A DNA stretch of 64,000 nucleotides from Sporosarcina sp. E16_8 (GCF_017347095.1 NZ_JADPRZ010000007.1:62001-126000); one strand, 5' to 3'; shown: positions 24,354 through 33,534, counted from the stretch's first letter. Notes: generated from the letters alone by a model not told the origin. A program made the numbers and translations.

Positions 24354-25121
24354 ATGATACAGGATCAAGTGTTATTTATAACCGGAGCGGCACGGGGAAT
24401 TGGATTCGATATTGCAAAAGCTTTTTCAGAAGCTGGTGCCAAAGTTGTCATCTCTGATTTAACGCAACAAGCAATTGATGAAGCACTTTCCAAATTCGGG
24501 AAAAATGTTGAAGGAATTGTCTGTGATGTAACGAAAGAAGAAGACATTAATAATGCTATTGTATTTACGGTGGAGAAGTTTGGGCGAATTGATATTCTCG
24601 TCAATAACGCAGGGATGCAACATGTATCATTTATCGAAGATTTCCCTACTGAAAAATTTGAACTGCTCGTGAAAATTATGTTGACTGCACCGTTTATAGC
24701 CATTAAACATGCACTGCCTTATATGAAGAAACAACAGTTTGGAAGAATCATTAACATGTCTTCTATTAATGGTGTGATTGGATTTGCGGGAAAGGCCGCT
24801 TACAACTCTGCCAAACATGGGGTAATTGGTTTAACGAAAGTAGCTGCTCTCGAATCTGCTGCAGATGGAATTACTGTCAATGCGATATGTCCGGGATATG
24901 TCGATACACCATTAGTGAGGAACCAGTTTGCGGATCTAGCGAAAACAAGAAATATTGAAGTTGCACAAGTTTTGGAAGAAGTGCTATATCCATTAGTTCC
25001 TCAAAAAAGACTGCTGGATGTGAAGGAGATAACAGATTTAGCTTTGTATATTGCAAGTGGCTCCGCGAAAGGTATGACTGGACAAGCGATTATTTTGGAT
25101 GGCGGCTATACCGCTCAATAA
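24354..25121 (+). CDS. Short-chain dehydrogenase, 3-hydroxybutyrate-dehydrogenase-like
   Basis: 255 residues. TGAARGIGFD cofactor loop (10-19), LVNNAGMQHV, catalytic Ser in NMSSINGV, YNSAKHG (YxxxK), and the active-site lid PGYVDTPLVRNQ typical of D-3-hydroxybutyrate dehydrogenases. The start is ATG 24354 with AGGTGG 9 nt upstream. It is the last gene of the LacI cluster. GntP permease plus BdhA-type enzyme suggests 3-hydroxybutyrate use, but the HisD-like and gulonate-DH-like partners suggest a different, more hydroxylated substrate. Confidence 0.85.
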   Translation: MIQDQVLFITGAARGIGFDIAKAFSEAGAKVVISDLTQQAIDEALSKFGKNVEGIVCDVTKEEDINNAIVFTVEKFGRIDILVNNAGMQHVSFIEDFPTEKFELLVKIMLTAPFIAIKHALPYMKKQQFGRIINMSSINGVIGFAGKAAYNSAKHGVIGLTKVAALESAADGITVNAICPGYVDTPLVRNQFADLAKTRNIEVAQVLEEVLYPLVPQKRLLDVKEITDLALYIASGSAKGMTGQAIILDGGYTAQ

Positions 25122-25136
25122 AACCACTTTTATTTC

Positions 25137-25184
25137 AAGGGCCTTCCAGTAAGTCGATTTATAGACTGATGTGTGGGTCCTTTA
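25137..25184 (+). terminator. Possible terminator of the catabolic operon
   Basis: AAGGGCC (25138-25144) and GGGTCCTTTATTT (near 25173-25185) can pair imperfectly, with AGTC/GACT inside. A weak candidate, but it is the only one before the next gene. Confidence 0.4.
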
Positions 25185-25430
25185 TTTCACCAAACAGCGA
25201 TAGTAATGTAGCTTCCGAAGAACATGTCAATCTATGTCGAACGATTTTAATGGTAAGTAGTTGAAATAATTAATGTAGTCTGACAGAATGGGAGGACAAG
25301 CTTCTTTTTTATTTTAAAAGAGTTGTAAGCGCATACATTACTTTTTTTGGGGTAGGCGTGCATACGGAAGAAGTTTGCGACGTATAGTGGCATTGTGTGA
25401 AAAATTCAACTAACAGGGAGGAATGGAAAT
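25185..25430 (+). promoter_or_regulatory. Leader of the aldehyde dehydrogenase gene with cre/LacI-like site
   Basis: TGTAAGCGCATACA (25324-25337) is a near-perfect palindrome with central CG, similar to catabolite-responsive (CcpA) or other LacI-family operators. A half-site TGCATACG (25359-25366) matches half of the palindrome at 19890-19903. No clear promoter was found. Confidence 0.4.
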
Positions 25431-26972
25431 ATGGTACAAGCGGTAGAAAATCAGATTTATTCTTTTCCGAATACAGAAGGTGCGAAAGTAAACTTTAAGG
25501 AACGCTATGATAACTTTATTGGTGGAAAATGGACAGCGCCAGTTAAAGGGGAATACTTTGATAACGTGACGCCGGTAACGGGGAAAGTATTTACAGAAGT
25601 AGCGCGCTCAACTGCAGAGGATATTGAACTTGCGTTGGATGCGGCACATGCTGCAAAAGATGCTTGGGGAAAAACGTCTGTTACGGTGCGCTCAAATACA
25701 TTACTGAAAATTGCTGATCGCATCGAGCAAAACTTAGAAATGCTAGCTGTTGCTGAAACGTGGGACAATGGCAAAGCGATTCGTGAAACCTTGAATGCGG
25801 ATTTGCCGCTTGCTATCGACCATTTCCGCTATTTCGCTGGTGCGATTCGCGCGCAAGAAGGCGGAGTTAGTCAGATTGACGACGATACAGTAGCGTACCA
25901 TTTCCATGAGCCAATCGGTGTCGTTGGACAAATTATTCCATGGAATTTTCCGATTCTGATGGCGGTATGGAAGCTCGCACCCGCGCTTGCTGCCGGAAAC
26001 TGTGTTGTGCTGAAGCCAGCGGAACAGACGCCGGCATCGATTCTTGTACTTGTAGAATTGATTGCAGATCTATTGCCTCCAGGCGTTCTGAATGTCGTGA
26101 ACGGTTTCGGTCTTGAAGCAGGTAAACCACTTGCATCGAGTTCACGTATTGGGAAAATTGCATTCACAGGTGAAACAACAACAGGGCGTCTGATTATGCA
26201 ATATGCTTCACAAAATGCGATCCCTGTTACGCTTGAATTAGGCGGTAAATCACCGAACATCTTCTTTGAAGACATCATGGACGAAGACGATTCGTTCTTG
26301 GATAAAGCAGTAGAAGGCTTTGTCATGTTTGCACTTAACCAGGGTGAAGTATGTACATGCCCTTCACGTGCGCTGATTCAAGAATCCATTTACGATAAAT
26401 TCATGGACCGTGCAATTGAGCGTGTAAAAGCGATCAAAACAGGAAACCCGCTTGACCCGACTGTTATGATGGGTGCGCAAACGTCAACTGAACAGCTGGA
26501 GAAAATCCTTTCTTATCTGGATATCGGCAAACAGGAAGGCGCGGAATGCCTGATTGGTGGAGAGCAAAATCAACTTGAAGGCGATTTAAAAGACGGCTAC
26601 TACGTCAAGCCGACTGTCTTTAAAGGGGATAATAAAATGCGGATTTTCCAGGAAGAAATATTTGGTCCTGTCGTTTCGGTTACAACGTTCAAAACAAAAG
26701 AAGAAGCGCTTGAAATTGCGAACGATACGCTATATGGCTTAGGATCTGGTGTCTGGACGCGCGACATGAATACGGCATATCGTTTCGGCCGCGGTATCCA
26801 AGCGGGACGAGTCTGGACAAATTGTTATCACATGTACCCGGCGCATGCCGCGTTCGGTGGTTACAAAGCATCCGGTGTCGGTCGTGAAAACCACTTAATG
26901 ATGTTGAGCCACTATCAACAAACGAAAAACATGCTGGTTAGTTACAGCGAAAACAAACAAGGCTTCTTTTAA
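25431..26972 (+). CDS. NAD-dependent aldehyde dehydrogenase, AcoD/AldB type
   Basis: 513 residues. Signatures: [21 protein letters not shown] (cofactor), [10 protein letters not shown], catalytic Glu in [14 protein letters not shown] and catalytic Cys in [11 protein letters not shown], and [13 protein letters not shown]. Length and the Cys-Thr-Cys at the nucleophile match the acetaldehyde/chloroacetaldehyde dehydrogenase group (AcoD, ExaC, AldB). The DUF779 gene downstream is the usual partner of this group. It oxidises acetaldehyde-like aldehydes to acids in the cytoplasm. Ribosome site GGGAGG 9 nt upstream of ATG. Confidence 0.92.
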   Translation: MVQAVENQIYSFPNTEGAKVNFKERYDNFIGGKWTAPVKGEYFDNVTPVTGKVFTEVARSTAEDIELALDAAHAAKDAWGKTSVTVRSNTLLKIADRIEQNLEMLAVAETWDNGKAIRETLNADLPLAIDHFRYFAGAIRAQEGGVSQIDDDTVAYHFHEPIGVVGQIIPWNFPILMAVWKLAPALAAGNCVVLKPAEQTPASILVLVELIADLLPPGVLNVVNGFGLEAGKPLASSSRIGKIAFTGETTTGRLIMQYASQNAIPVTLELGGKSPNIFFEDIMDEDDSFLDKAVEGFVMFALNQGEVCTCPSRALIQESIYDKFMDRAIERVKAIKTGNPLDPTVMMGAQTSTEQLEKILSYLDIGKQEGAECLIGGEQNQLEGDLKDGYYVKPTVFKGDNKMRIFQEEIFGPVVSVTTFKTKEEALEIANDTLYGLGSGVWTRDMNTAYRFGRGIQAGRVWTNCYHMYPAHAAFGGYKASGVGRENHLMMLSHYQQTKNMLVSYSENKQGFF

Positions 26973-26992
26973 GCGGAAAGCAGGTAGTGCGG

Positions 26993-27349
26993 ATGACGGA
27001 ACGCGTACTGGCAACTGACGCTGCACTGGAACTCATTGCGTTTTTGAAAGAGAAACACGGTCCCCTTATGTTTCACCAGTCGGGCGGCTGCTGTGATGGC
27101 TCATCGCCTATGTGTTATCCGAATGGGGAGCTGATTATAGGTGGTCAGGACGTCCTACTTGGCAATATCGGTGAAACACCGTTCTATATGCACAAAAACC
27201 AATTCGAGTATTGGAAGCATACACAGCTGATCATTGACGTCGTCAAAGGTCGCGGTGGCATGTTTTCGCTCGAAGGGGTCGAAGGCAAACGCTTTTTGAC
27301 CAGGTCACGTGCGTTTACGGTAGAGGAGAACAAAGAATTACAGGTGTAA
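26993..27349 (+). CDS. DUF779 family protein
   Basis: 118 residues from ATG 26993 (AGCAGG 8-10 nt upstream; GTG 26987 is an alternative). It contains a cysteine cluster, SGGCCDGSSPMC (residues ~31-42), suggestive of metal or redox function, then a compact conserved domain. DUF779 proteins regularly follow AcoD/AldB-type aldehyde dehydrogenases; their function is unknown. 20 nt after the dehydrogenase gene. Confidence 0.85.
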   Translation: MTERVLATDAALELIAFLKEKHGPLMFHQSGGCCDGSSPMCYPNGELIIGGQDVLLGNIGETPFYMHKNQFEYWKHTQLIIDVVKGRGGMFSLEGVEGKRFLTRSRAFTVEENKELQV

Positions 27350-27358
27350 GTGAATGAC

Positions 27359-27395
27359 AAAGGAGGCCCCGATGAATACTCGGAGACCTCCTTTT
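27359..27395. terminator. Bidirectional terminator
   Basis: AAAGGAGG (27359-27366) and CCTCCTTTT (27387-27395), with CCCGA/TCGGAG inside, form a stem between convergent genes; both sides carry A/T runs. Confidence 0.85.
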
Positions 27396-27403
27396 GTCGT
27401 TGG

Positions 27404-27796
27404 TTACATAAAACGTTTACGCTGTTCTATTGATGGCAACATACACGCATCTTCTTTCTTACCAAACCATTTATAGCGATTTGCTGCAAAATAATCATAG
27501 AAAATGTCACGGATTTTACGTGGTACGAGTATACATACAAAGAACAGATGCCATAATCCGTCCAGTTTTTTTGCGATACGGAGTGCCGCTGAAGACTTGG
27601 TGAACGCTTTACCGTTTTCAATCAAAACCAAGCTGTCAACGTCTTCCGGAATGGCATATTTTCTCGTGAGTTCGAGCCCTTTTTCGCTTTGCAATGAAGT
27701 AAATAGGAAATGGGCGGTAGGATCTCGCTTGATAATGAATTGCACACTTGCATCACAAAAGTTACAAACACCGTCAAATAAAATAATTCTTTTCAT
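27404..27796 (-). CDS. yuxK: DCC-family (DUF393) thiol-disulfide oxidoreductase-like protein
   Basis: 130 residues. The N-terminal FDGVCNFC (residues 7-14) is the DxxCxxC signature of the DCC family; the rest, including SLQSEKG and KSSAALRI, matches YuxK-type proteins. A redox role is predicted from the CxxC motif but not proven. Single gene on the minus strand; on that strand GGAGGTCATTTT precedes ATG 27796. Confidence 0.9.
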   Translation of the reverse strand: MKRIILFDGVCNFCDASVQFIIKRDPTAHFLFTSLQSEKGLELTRKYAIPEDVDSLVLIENGKAFTKSSAALRIAKKLDGLWHLFFVCILVPRKIRDIFYDYFAANRYKWFGKKEDACMLPSIEQRKRFM

Positions 27797-27990
27797 AAAA
27801 TGACCTCCCGGCGTGCTTATCTCTTATAGTATAGCCTGTTAGTGTATCTATAAAACGGTAAAGTTGTAACTGTTTACAGGTGAGGGAATGTTTAGTATAA
27901 TAGTATGTAGAAGAAATAGTACGTACAATAAGCGTTTGGATGTTTTCCACCGCATTTAGCCCCGGCAAAATGATGAGAGGATGATAGACT

Positions 27991-28173
27991 ATGGAACGTT
28001 TACCTATTGAACCATCTGAAATGGAACTAAGGCGTAACAAGGACTACATCAATAAGTTAAATATGATTGGTGAAGGCGGTCCGATTTATGATCAATCTGA
28101 GATGCTCGAGAAAAGGCGAGAAGAGTCCCATGTTTTCGAGGATGAAGAAAAACTTCCGCGAAATTACCAATGA
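27991..28173 (+). CDS. Small acidic protein, unknown
   Basis: 60 residues, charged, no membrane segment (MERLPIEPSEMELRRNKDYI...). GAGAGGATGATAG precedes the ATG, and a strong terminator follows within 5 nt of the stop, supporting a real monocistronic gene. No family recognised; possibly a Planococcaceae-specific protein. Confidence 0.65.
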   Translation: MERLPIEPSEMELRRNKDYINKLNMIGEGGPIYDQSEMLEKRREESHVFEDEEKLPRNYQ

Positions 28174-28176
28174 TCA

Positions 28177-28203
28177 GACCTCACAGAGATGTGAGGTTTT
28201 TCT
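28177..28203 (+). terminator. Terminator after small acidic protein gene
   Basis: ACCTCACA (28178-28185), 4-nt loop, TGTGAGGT (28190-28197), then TTTTT. Confidence 0.9.
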
Positions 28204-28394
28204 GTTTATATGCGGGCTATATAAGTTGAAATAAAGAGCCCCCATTGAATCTGCCGCAGCGCAGCGGAATTGAATGGAATCCTGATTGCAACATCTATAG
28301 TTAGTAGACTTTCCAATATTCATTAATATCCATAGTGTCTATCGCCCGTTTGTCTTCCTTCTTTTCACATCTACTAGAAGGAGGAGGTGATAGT

Positions 28395-28814
28395 ATGATG
28401 CAACAAGGTAATTGGCAACAAGGTAACCATATGCAACAAGGCAATTGGCAGCAACCAAATTGTAATCAGGGTAATATGATGGGTGGCAACCAAGTGCGGC
28501 CGGTTGTATGTCCGACGCAGTATCGTTGTCACGATCGATTTGTACCGCGTGAAGTTCCTTATATCCATCCGATCGTCAATGTGAATCGGGTGCATACAGT
28601 TGAAATTCCACGTCACTATGTCACAGAAACAACACAGAATGTGATGGGGCAAACACTCCCTGCTCGACCTGGTTTCGGTCCGGGAATGGGCGGAGTCGGT
28701 CAAGGAATGGGTCCAGGAATGGGCGGATACGGTCCACAAGTTGGCGGTATCGGTAATCGACCGGGCTGTGGACATCGACCAGGCTGTGGCTGTGGAAATC
28801 GCCGCGGCTGGTGA
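28395..28814 (+). CDS. CotD-like inner spore coat protein
   Basis: 139 residues. N-terminus of Gln/Asn/Gly repeats (QQGNWQQGNHMQQGNWQQ), a central CotD-like part (VVCPTQYRCHDRFVPREVPY, HPIVNVNRVHTVEIPRHY) and a Gly/Met/Pro-rich tail ending in cysteine pairs (RPGCGHRPGCGCGNRRG). Cys, His and Tyr contents are typical for a crosslinked coat. The start at 28395 follows AGGAGGAGGTGA; the frame continues to 28335 without a ribosome site. Presumably mother-cell expressed (SigK-type), but no promoter could be assigned. Confidence 0.8.
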   Translation: MMQQGNWQQGNHMQQGNWQQPNCNQGNMMGGNQVRPVVCPTQYRCHDRFVPREVPYIHPIVNVNRVHTVEIPRHYVTETTQNVMGQTLPARPGFGPGMGGVGQGMGPGMGGYGPQVGGIGNRPGCGHRPGCGCGNRRGW

Positions 28815-28871
28815 TAGGTCAGAGTTATGGTAGAATAAAGCTACCATAATGATATACAGTAGGTGAATCTA

Positions 28872-29057
28872 TTGAGAGCTTTTAAATTTGTCATTCCAGT
28901 CATGCTACTCGTTGGAGGGTTTGGCTGGATGAAATTGACGAAAGAATTCCAAGAAGTGCCCGGATTAACGCGCTTGGCTATAATAATTGGTGCGATGATT
29001 TTAAGTGGGGTCATTTCTTACTTTTTATTTCCAAAAGACGAAGGCGAAAAATCTTGA
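28872..29057 (+). CDS. Small two-helix membrane protein
   Basis: 61 residues from TTG 28872 (AGGTG 6 nt upstream), or 64 from GTG 28863, which lies in that ribosome site. Two hydrophobic segments (FVIPVMLLVGGFGWM and LAIIIGAMILSGVISYFLF) with a short polar loop and charged tail. No family recognised. Followed at once by a strong terminator. Confidence 0.65.
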   Translation: MRAFKFVIPVMLLVGGFGWMKLTKEFQEVPGLTRLAIIIGAMILSGVISYFLFPKDEGEKS

Positions 29058-29058
29058 A

Positions 29059-29094
29059 AAAGGACCGATAGCGAATTTGCTATCGGTCCTTTTA
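29059..29094 (+). terminator. Strong terminator
   Basis: AAGGACCGATAGC (29060-29072), 6-nt loop, GCTATCGGTCCTT, then TT. Confidence 0.92.
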
Positions 29095-29121
29095 ATTCGC
29101 TTTTAAAAATCACGCCACTTG

Positions 29122-29156
29122 TGTTAACTTGTAATGATTATATGTTGACTCATAAT
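29122..29156 (+). promoter_or_regulatory. BirA-like operator of bioYB
   Basis: TGTTAAC (29122-29128), 15 nt, GTTGAC (29144-29149) resembles the Gram-positive BirA site (TTGTTAAC-N14/16-GTTWACAA), with an imperfect right arm. TTGTAA (29129-29134), 16 nt, CATAAT (29151-29156) may be the overlapping promoter. Confidence 0.5.
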
Positions 29157-29205
29157 GGGTTATCTATTATTCTGTTAAAGACAACATAAACTTTAGGGGT
29201 GTATT

Positions 29206-29808
29206 ATGACAACAACTACAATAACAACGAAAAGTAAAAGTAAAAATGTAATGAGTCCGTTAACACTTGTCTACAGTGGAATGTTCGCGGCGCTGATGAT
29301 GATTGGAGCAAATATTACAGCGTTTGTACCATTTTTAGTCGTTGGTAATGTGCCGATAACATTGCAAACATTTTTCGCGATACTTGCAGGACTTATTCTT
29401 GGCAGTCGCAGGGGCGCACTGGCAATGACGGTTTATATGTTCATCGGGCTGGCGGGGGCGCCTGTATTTGCAAGATTCAGCGGTGGCTTTGGATCGATTA
29501 TCAGTCCGACATTCGGATTTATCGTATCTTTCATTTTGGTAGCGTTCATTGCCGGGAAAATCGTTGAAAAGAATGGTAAATTACAGGGGTACATTATCGC
29601 GGCACTTGTTGCCATGAGTGTGAATTACCTAATCGGAACAAATTGGATGTACTTCGCGTTTAAGTTTTGGGCTGCTGCCCCGGATGCCTTTTCGTATAAA
29701 GTTGCGTGGGCATTGATGGTGCCGCCGCTACCGAAAGACATCATTCTGGCAGTCCTGGCCGGAGTTTTTGGACACCGTATGTACAAAGTGTTGAAAGTGA
29801 GGCGCTAG
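29206..29808 (+). CDS. bioY: Biotin transporter BioY (S component)
   Basis: 200 residues, about six membrane helices. MFAALMMIGANITAF, GNVPITLQTFFAILAGLILG and LAGAPVFARFSGGFG are BioY signatures. It captures biotin and works alone or with an ECF ATPase module (not present here). Followed by bioB after one nucleotide. The rest of the biotin operon is absent nearby, so the cell may import biotin or dethiobiotin precursors. Confidence 0.95.
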   Translation: MTTTTITTKSKSKNVMSPLTLVYSGMFAALMMIGANITAFVPFLVVGNVPITLQTFFAILAGLILGSRRGALAMTVYMFIGLAGAPVFARFSGGFGSIISPTFGFIVSFILVAFIAGKIVEKNGKLQGYIIAALVAMSVNYLIGTNWMYFAFKFWAAAPDAFSYKVAWALMVPPLPKDIILAVLAGVFGHRMYKVLKVRR

Positions 29809-29809
29809 T

Positions 29810-30814
29810 ATGACGAAATATGCTGATTTAGCTGAACGAGTACTCAAGGGGCATGAGTTAACGGATGAGGAAGCACTTTCTGTTCTGAACGTTTCAGACG
29901 AGGACTTACTAACGCTTCTGCATGCAGCTTATACAATTCGAAAACGTTATTATGGGAATAAAGTGAAACTCAATATGATCATGAATACGAAATCTGGCTT
30001 ATGCCCTGAAAACTGCGGTTATTGCGCACAGTCAATCATTTCTACAGCACCCATTGAAAAGTACTCCATGATGAAAAAAGAGGAGATTGTAGCGGGTGCA
30101 GCAAGAGCGGCGGAATTGAATGCGGGAACTTACTGTATCGTGGCGAGTGGGAGAGGACCTCTCAACCGTGAACTTGAAATCGTCATTGATTCTGTGAAGG
30201 AAATCAAGTCGAAACATGAGCGTATGACTGTCTGTGCTTGTCTTGGACTGTTGAAACCGGAACAGGCGTCGCGATTGAAAGAAGCAGGCGTTGACCGTTA
30301 CAACCACAACATTAATACGTCAGCATCCCATCATGAAAGCATCACAACATCTCATACATATGAGGACCGTGTAAACACGGTTGATCTGGTCAAACAGTCG
30401 GGTATTTCACCGTGTTCAGGCGTCATCATTGGGATGCGTGAAACCAAACAAGATGTCGTCTCAATGGCGCGTAGTTTGAACGCGATGGATGCAGATTCAA
30501 TTCCAGTTAACTTTTTACATGCCGTAGACGGGACGCCTCTTGGCGGTACGGATGAATTGACACCGCTTTATTGTTTGAAAGTGTTGTGCTTGTTTAGGTT
30601 CATTAACCCTACAAAGGAAATCAGGATTTCTGGCGGACGTGAAGTGAACTTACGCAGTCTTCAGCCGTTAGGATTATACCCAGCGAACTCAATATTTATC
30701 GGAGATTATTTGACGACAGAAGGTCAGGAAAGCGACAAGGACTATCAAATGTTAAAGGATATGGGATTCGAAATTGATTTAGAACCTTTAGCAAAAAAGC
30801 CTGTTTCAGTGTGA
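29810..30814 (+). CDS. bioB: Biotin synthase
   Basis: 334 residues, radical-SAM enzyme inserting sulfur into dethiobiotin. The CxxxCxxC cluster motif CPENCGYCAQS (residues 65-75), RYNHNINTS and SGVIIGMRET fit BioB, with ligands of the second cluster expected in VCACLG and PCSG. Starts one nucleotide after the bioY stop (translational coupling). No bioA, bioD or bioF is adjacent. Confidence 0.95.
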   Translation: MTKYADLAERVLKGHELTDEEALSVLNVSDEDLLTLLHAAYTIRKRYYGNKVKLNMIMNTKSGLCPENCGYCAQSIISTAPIEKYSMMKKEEIVAGAARAAELNAGTYCIVASGRGPLNRELEIVIDSVKEIKSKHERMTVCACLGLLKPEQASRLKEAGVDRYNHNINTSASHHESITTSHTYEDRVNTVDLVKQSGISPCSGVIIGMRETKQDVVSMARSLNAMDADSIPVNFLHAVDGTPLGGTDELTPLYCLKVLCLFRFINPTKEIRISGGREVNLRSLQPLGLYPANSIFIGDYLTTEGQESDKDYQMLKDMGFEIDLEPLAKKPVSV

Positions 30815-30817
30815 ATG

Positions 30818-30857
30818 AAAAATGGACATCCCATTTCAACGGGATGTCCATTTTTTC
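30818..30857. terminator. Bidirectional terminator between bioB and GNAT gene
   Basis: AATGGACATCCC (30821-30832) and GGGATGTCCATT (30841-30852), flanked by A and T runs. Confidence 0.93.
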
Positions 30858-31440
30858 ATTCGAGTGTATCAAACGGTTGCAGAATATCTCTTTTGCCCTT
30901 TGTGTGAAAAACAAGTACCTCATGAGTCGGATCGTATTTTTTACCGTAAAACGTTTCATCTTTATAGGTGTGGATTTCATCGTAAGTTTGTGTCATCGCA
31001 TTATAGATTTCTTCTTCACCAGAATGAGTGGGTGACCAGTATAAAATTTCAAGTACTGTGTTTTCACCTGTTGCAAGAGAACGGCGATTATAGCCAATAC
31101 GCTGTGCGTGAGTGAAGTTCTCGCGTGAGTAAAATTTGAGTCGTTTTGCGGTATCTGTATCTTCATAATCGACCGGCTCCACTTCAAGGAGGATCGGTTT
31201 ATTCTTGGCCTTTAACATCGTTAACAATTTGCCGCCAAGTCCCATGCCGCGAGATTGTGTTGAAACAAATAAGTAGTCGACGAAAATAAACTTCTCGAAC
31301 TCGACATACATGAGTACATGATGGGGTCCTTCATCCTTCTTGTAAACGCTCATCTTGTCTGTTAGTAACGCATCCATATGTTCCTTTGACTTCATTTCTT
31401 CAACGGGGAAGTATTCATTTAGCTTCTCATACCAATTCAA
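30856..31440 (-). CDS. GNAT-family N-acetyltransferase
   Basis: 194 residues. Acetyl-CoA-binding loop QSRGMGLGGKLL (residues ~82-93, Q/RxxGxG/A) follows the strand FIFVDYLFVS; LLEVEPVDYED and RLKFYSRENF complete the fold. The C-terminal ~60 residues extend beyond the core. The substrate is unknown. Single gene, convergent with bioB; GGAGGTAAC lies upstream of its ATG. Confidence 0.85.
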   Translation of the reverse strand: MNWYEKLNEYFPVEEMKSKEHMDALLTDKMSVYKKDEGPHHVLMYVEFEKFIFVDYLFVSTQSRGMGLGGKLLTMLKAKNKPILLEVEPVDYEDTDTAKRLKFYSRENFTHAQRIGYNRRSLATGENTVLEILYWSPTHSGEEEIYNAMTQTYDEIHTYKDETFYGKKYDPTHEVLVFHTKGKRDILQPFDTLE

Positions 31441-31667
31441 AATGTGTTACCTCCAATGGTTTATTTACCCCGGAGTTTTTTGTTTTGGATTGTGAGACCG
31501 AGGAAAAAAGAAGGGCAGAAAAAAATCCTCTTACTCTACTGTCTACCCATTATTTCAAATAAGTAAACTTGCTTGGTTTTAATAAAGGATTAATGAAACT
31601 ATTCCCCTGATTATCCGTATACTTAGCTATCAACAAAAAATCTTGATTAATGGAAAAGGGTGTATTT

Positions 31668-33374
31668 ATGTTTAACTTACTTATATTCTCAATTATTGTG
31701 GGCATCGTGTTCAGTCTAGTGATTGTCCCGTTTATTCTAAGTACACAAGCGAAAAATAGTACGGATGAGGCAAAGGCGACTGTAAGAGTTCCCTTTAATA
31801 GAGGAGCGGCAATTGCTTCTGTAGCCATATTGTCTGCAGTAGTCGTGTTCGTGTTTTACTATGCTACAAACATGGACCGCAACTGGACGTCTCTCTGGAT
31901 GGCGATTTTAGTAGTTACTTTGTTGGGTGCATTGTCAGCAGGTGGCAAAGACCGAAAAGTGAAGCTGGTTCTGTTCCTGGGGGCGCTTGTTTTTGGAGCA
32001 TATATACTCAGCGCGCCGCTATTCAATGCCGATAAGAAATACAAAGCGGTTGAAATGGATCAGCAAGTGGAAATCACAGCGTTCGATGAAACAAAAACAC
32101 CTGCTAGTGTTCCACCGAAGTTTGCACGCAATAAGATGAAGAAAGCATTCGGGCAAGTTCCGAATACGAGTTACTATGAGCTCGGCAGTCTGCAAATTCA
32201 AAAAGTCGATGGCAAATTTGTCTACATTGCACCCGTAGAGTTTTCGGGCTTCTTTAAATGGTTAAGTGCTGATACTACGCCGGGATATTTCACTATGAGT
32301 GCGACTGATTCAGCAGATAACCCGAAATTTGTGAAAGCTGAAATGGCTTATACACCATCGTCATTCTTCCACAAACAAGTGGAGCGTCATATACGGATGA
32401 AAATGCCGAACCTCATCTTTTACGGGGATGTTCAACTTGAAATTGACGATGAAGGAAAACCGCATTATATCCGTTCTTATGGGGAATTCATTTCCGCGCG
32501 TAATGGCTTTGATGTAAAAGGGATTGTAACGGTCGATCCTGCTACTGGCGAGGTGAAAAAATATGCGCTTGCAGATGTACCAGACTTTATCGACGGAGCT
32601 GTTTCGCCTGAAGCGGTTAGCTTGCAAAATAGTTACTTCGGGAACTATATCCACGGTTTCTGGAATTCAGTCATAGGGAAGAAAGATGTCAAGCTGCCAT
32701 CTGATGAAGGAACAGAGGCGAATGTCAGTCCGATCTTCGATGAAAATGGGCATATGTATTACTTCACAGATTTCACAAGTCCAAAAGAAGGTGTCGACTC
32801 GATGCTTGGCTATGCGTTGACGGATGGTAAGACAGGAAAAGCAACGTATTATTCAGGTAATCTGGAAGAGTCATATATGGATTCACAAGGTGCACTGCAG
32901 ATTATTGAAAAGAAATTCATCGAAAAGAAATGGTCCGGTGAAATGCCGGTCTTGTATAACTTCTACGGAGAAGCGAGTTGGCTAACGCCGGTGCTCGATT
33001 CGAATGGATTCCTGCAAAATTACTTTATTGTATCAGCTGCTAATCCGGAGATATCGGTATACGGTAACTCGCCGAACGAAGCATTGAAGCTATATAAGAC
33101 AGCGCTGCAACGCGGGGGGAGTAGTGTAGAAGGTAGCTCTAGTGCGGAAGAGGCGAAAGCCGCGGTAACGGTCGTGCGTGTTTTCAAAGAGCGCGTCGGT
33201 GACTTTACACTAATTTCGTTTTTAGCGGATGATGGACGCAACTTCATCGTGACTTCGGAAACTGTGCCACTCTCGATCTATATTCAACAAGGCGATAAGC
33301 TTGTTGTGACGTATTTAGAGACGGGTGAACTATTCTTGCCTGTGAAAGAGTTGACGAATGTTAGCATGGAATAA
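31668..33374 (+). CDS. Large membrane protein with extracytoplasmic domain, unknown
   Basis: 568 residues from ATG 31668 (AAGGGTG 6 nt upstream; the frame extends to 31650). Four N-terminal membrane helices (~1-25, 46-64, 75-92, 99-117) precede a ~440-residue globular part (from ~125), probably outside the membrane. It contains repeated beta-rich stretches (ELGSLQIQKVDGKFVYIAPV, YIRSYGEFISARNGFDVKG, DPATGEVKKY) and a small C-terminal OB-like stretch (DFTLISFLADDGRNFIV). No family was recognised with confidence. It stands alone, directly upstream of the ctsR operon, with its own terminator. A sensory or cell-surface role is possible but speculative. Confidence 0.75.
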   Translation: MFNLLIFSIIVGIVFSLVIVPFILSTQAKNSTDEAKATVRVPFNRGAAIASVAILSAVVVFVFYYATNMDRNWTSLWMAILVVTLLGALSAGGKDRKVKLVLFLGALVFGAYILSAPLFNADKKYKAVEMDQQVEITAFDETKTPASVPPKFARNKMKKAFGQVPNTSYYELGSLQIQKVDGKFVYIAPVEFSGFFKWLSADTTPGYFTMSATDSADNPKFVKAEMAYTPSSFFHKQVERHIRMKMPNLIFYGDVQLEIDDEGKPHYIRSYGEFISARNGFDVKGIVTVDPATGEVKKYALADVPDFIDGAVSPEAVSLQNSYFGNYIHGFWNSVIGKKDVKLPSDEGTEANVSPIFDENGHMYYFTDFTSPKEGVDSMLGYALTDGKTGKATYYSGNLEESYMDSQGALQIIEKKFIEKKWSGEMPVLYNFYGEASWLTPVLDSNGFLQNYFIVSAANPEISVYGNSPNEALKLYKTALQRGGSSVEGSSSAEEAKAAVTVVRVFKERVGDFTLISFLADDGRNFIVTSETVPLSIYIQQGDKLVVTYLETGELFLPVKELTNVSME

Positions 33375-33381
33375 TGGGGAG

Positions 33382-33418
33382 TGGAGTGCAAGGCGAATTC
33401 GCCCTGTGCTCCATTTTT
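33382..33418 (+). terminator. Terminator before ctsR
   Basis: TGGAG...GCGAATTCGC...CTCCA stem (33382-33413) followed by TTTTT. Confidence 0.85.
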
Positions 33419-33479
33419 AGTTGCTACGGTTAAAAGGTATTGCCTCATGCCGATACTGGCTAAGTCTGGTGCGTATCGA

Positions 33480-33534
33480 TTGCAGAACATGCGGAATATC
33501 ATGTACAATCAAGTCAAAGATAGTCAAAGTCAAC
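33480..33534 (+). promoter_or_regulatory. ctsR promoter with CtsR operator
   Basis: TTGCAG (33480-33485), 18 nt, TACAAT (33504-33509), then AGTCAAA (33512-33518) gat AGTCAAA (33522-33528) GTCAA. The two heptads with a 3-bp spacer are the canonical CtsR box, placed over the start point, giving autorepression of the heat-shock operon. Confidence 0.9.

Noticed and set aside
25324-25337. A definite CcpA cre site
   Set aside because: It deviates from the consensus in the right half and is equally like other LacI-family operators; listed as a candidate only.
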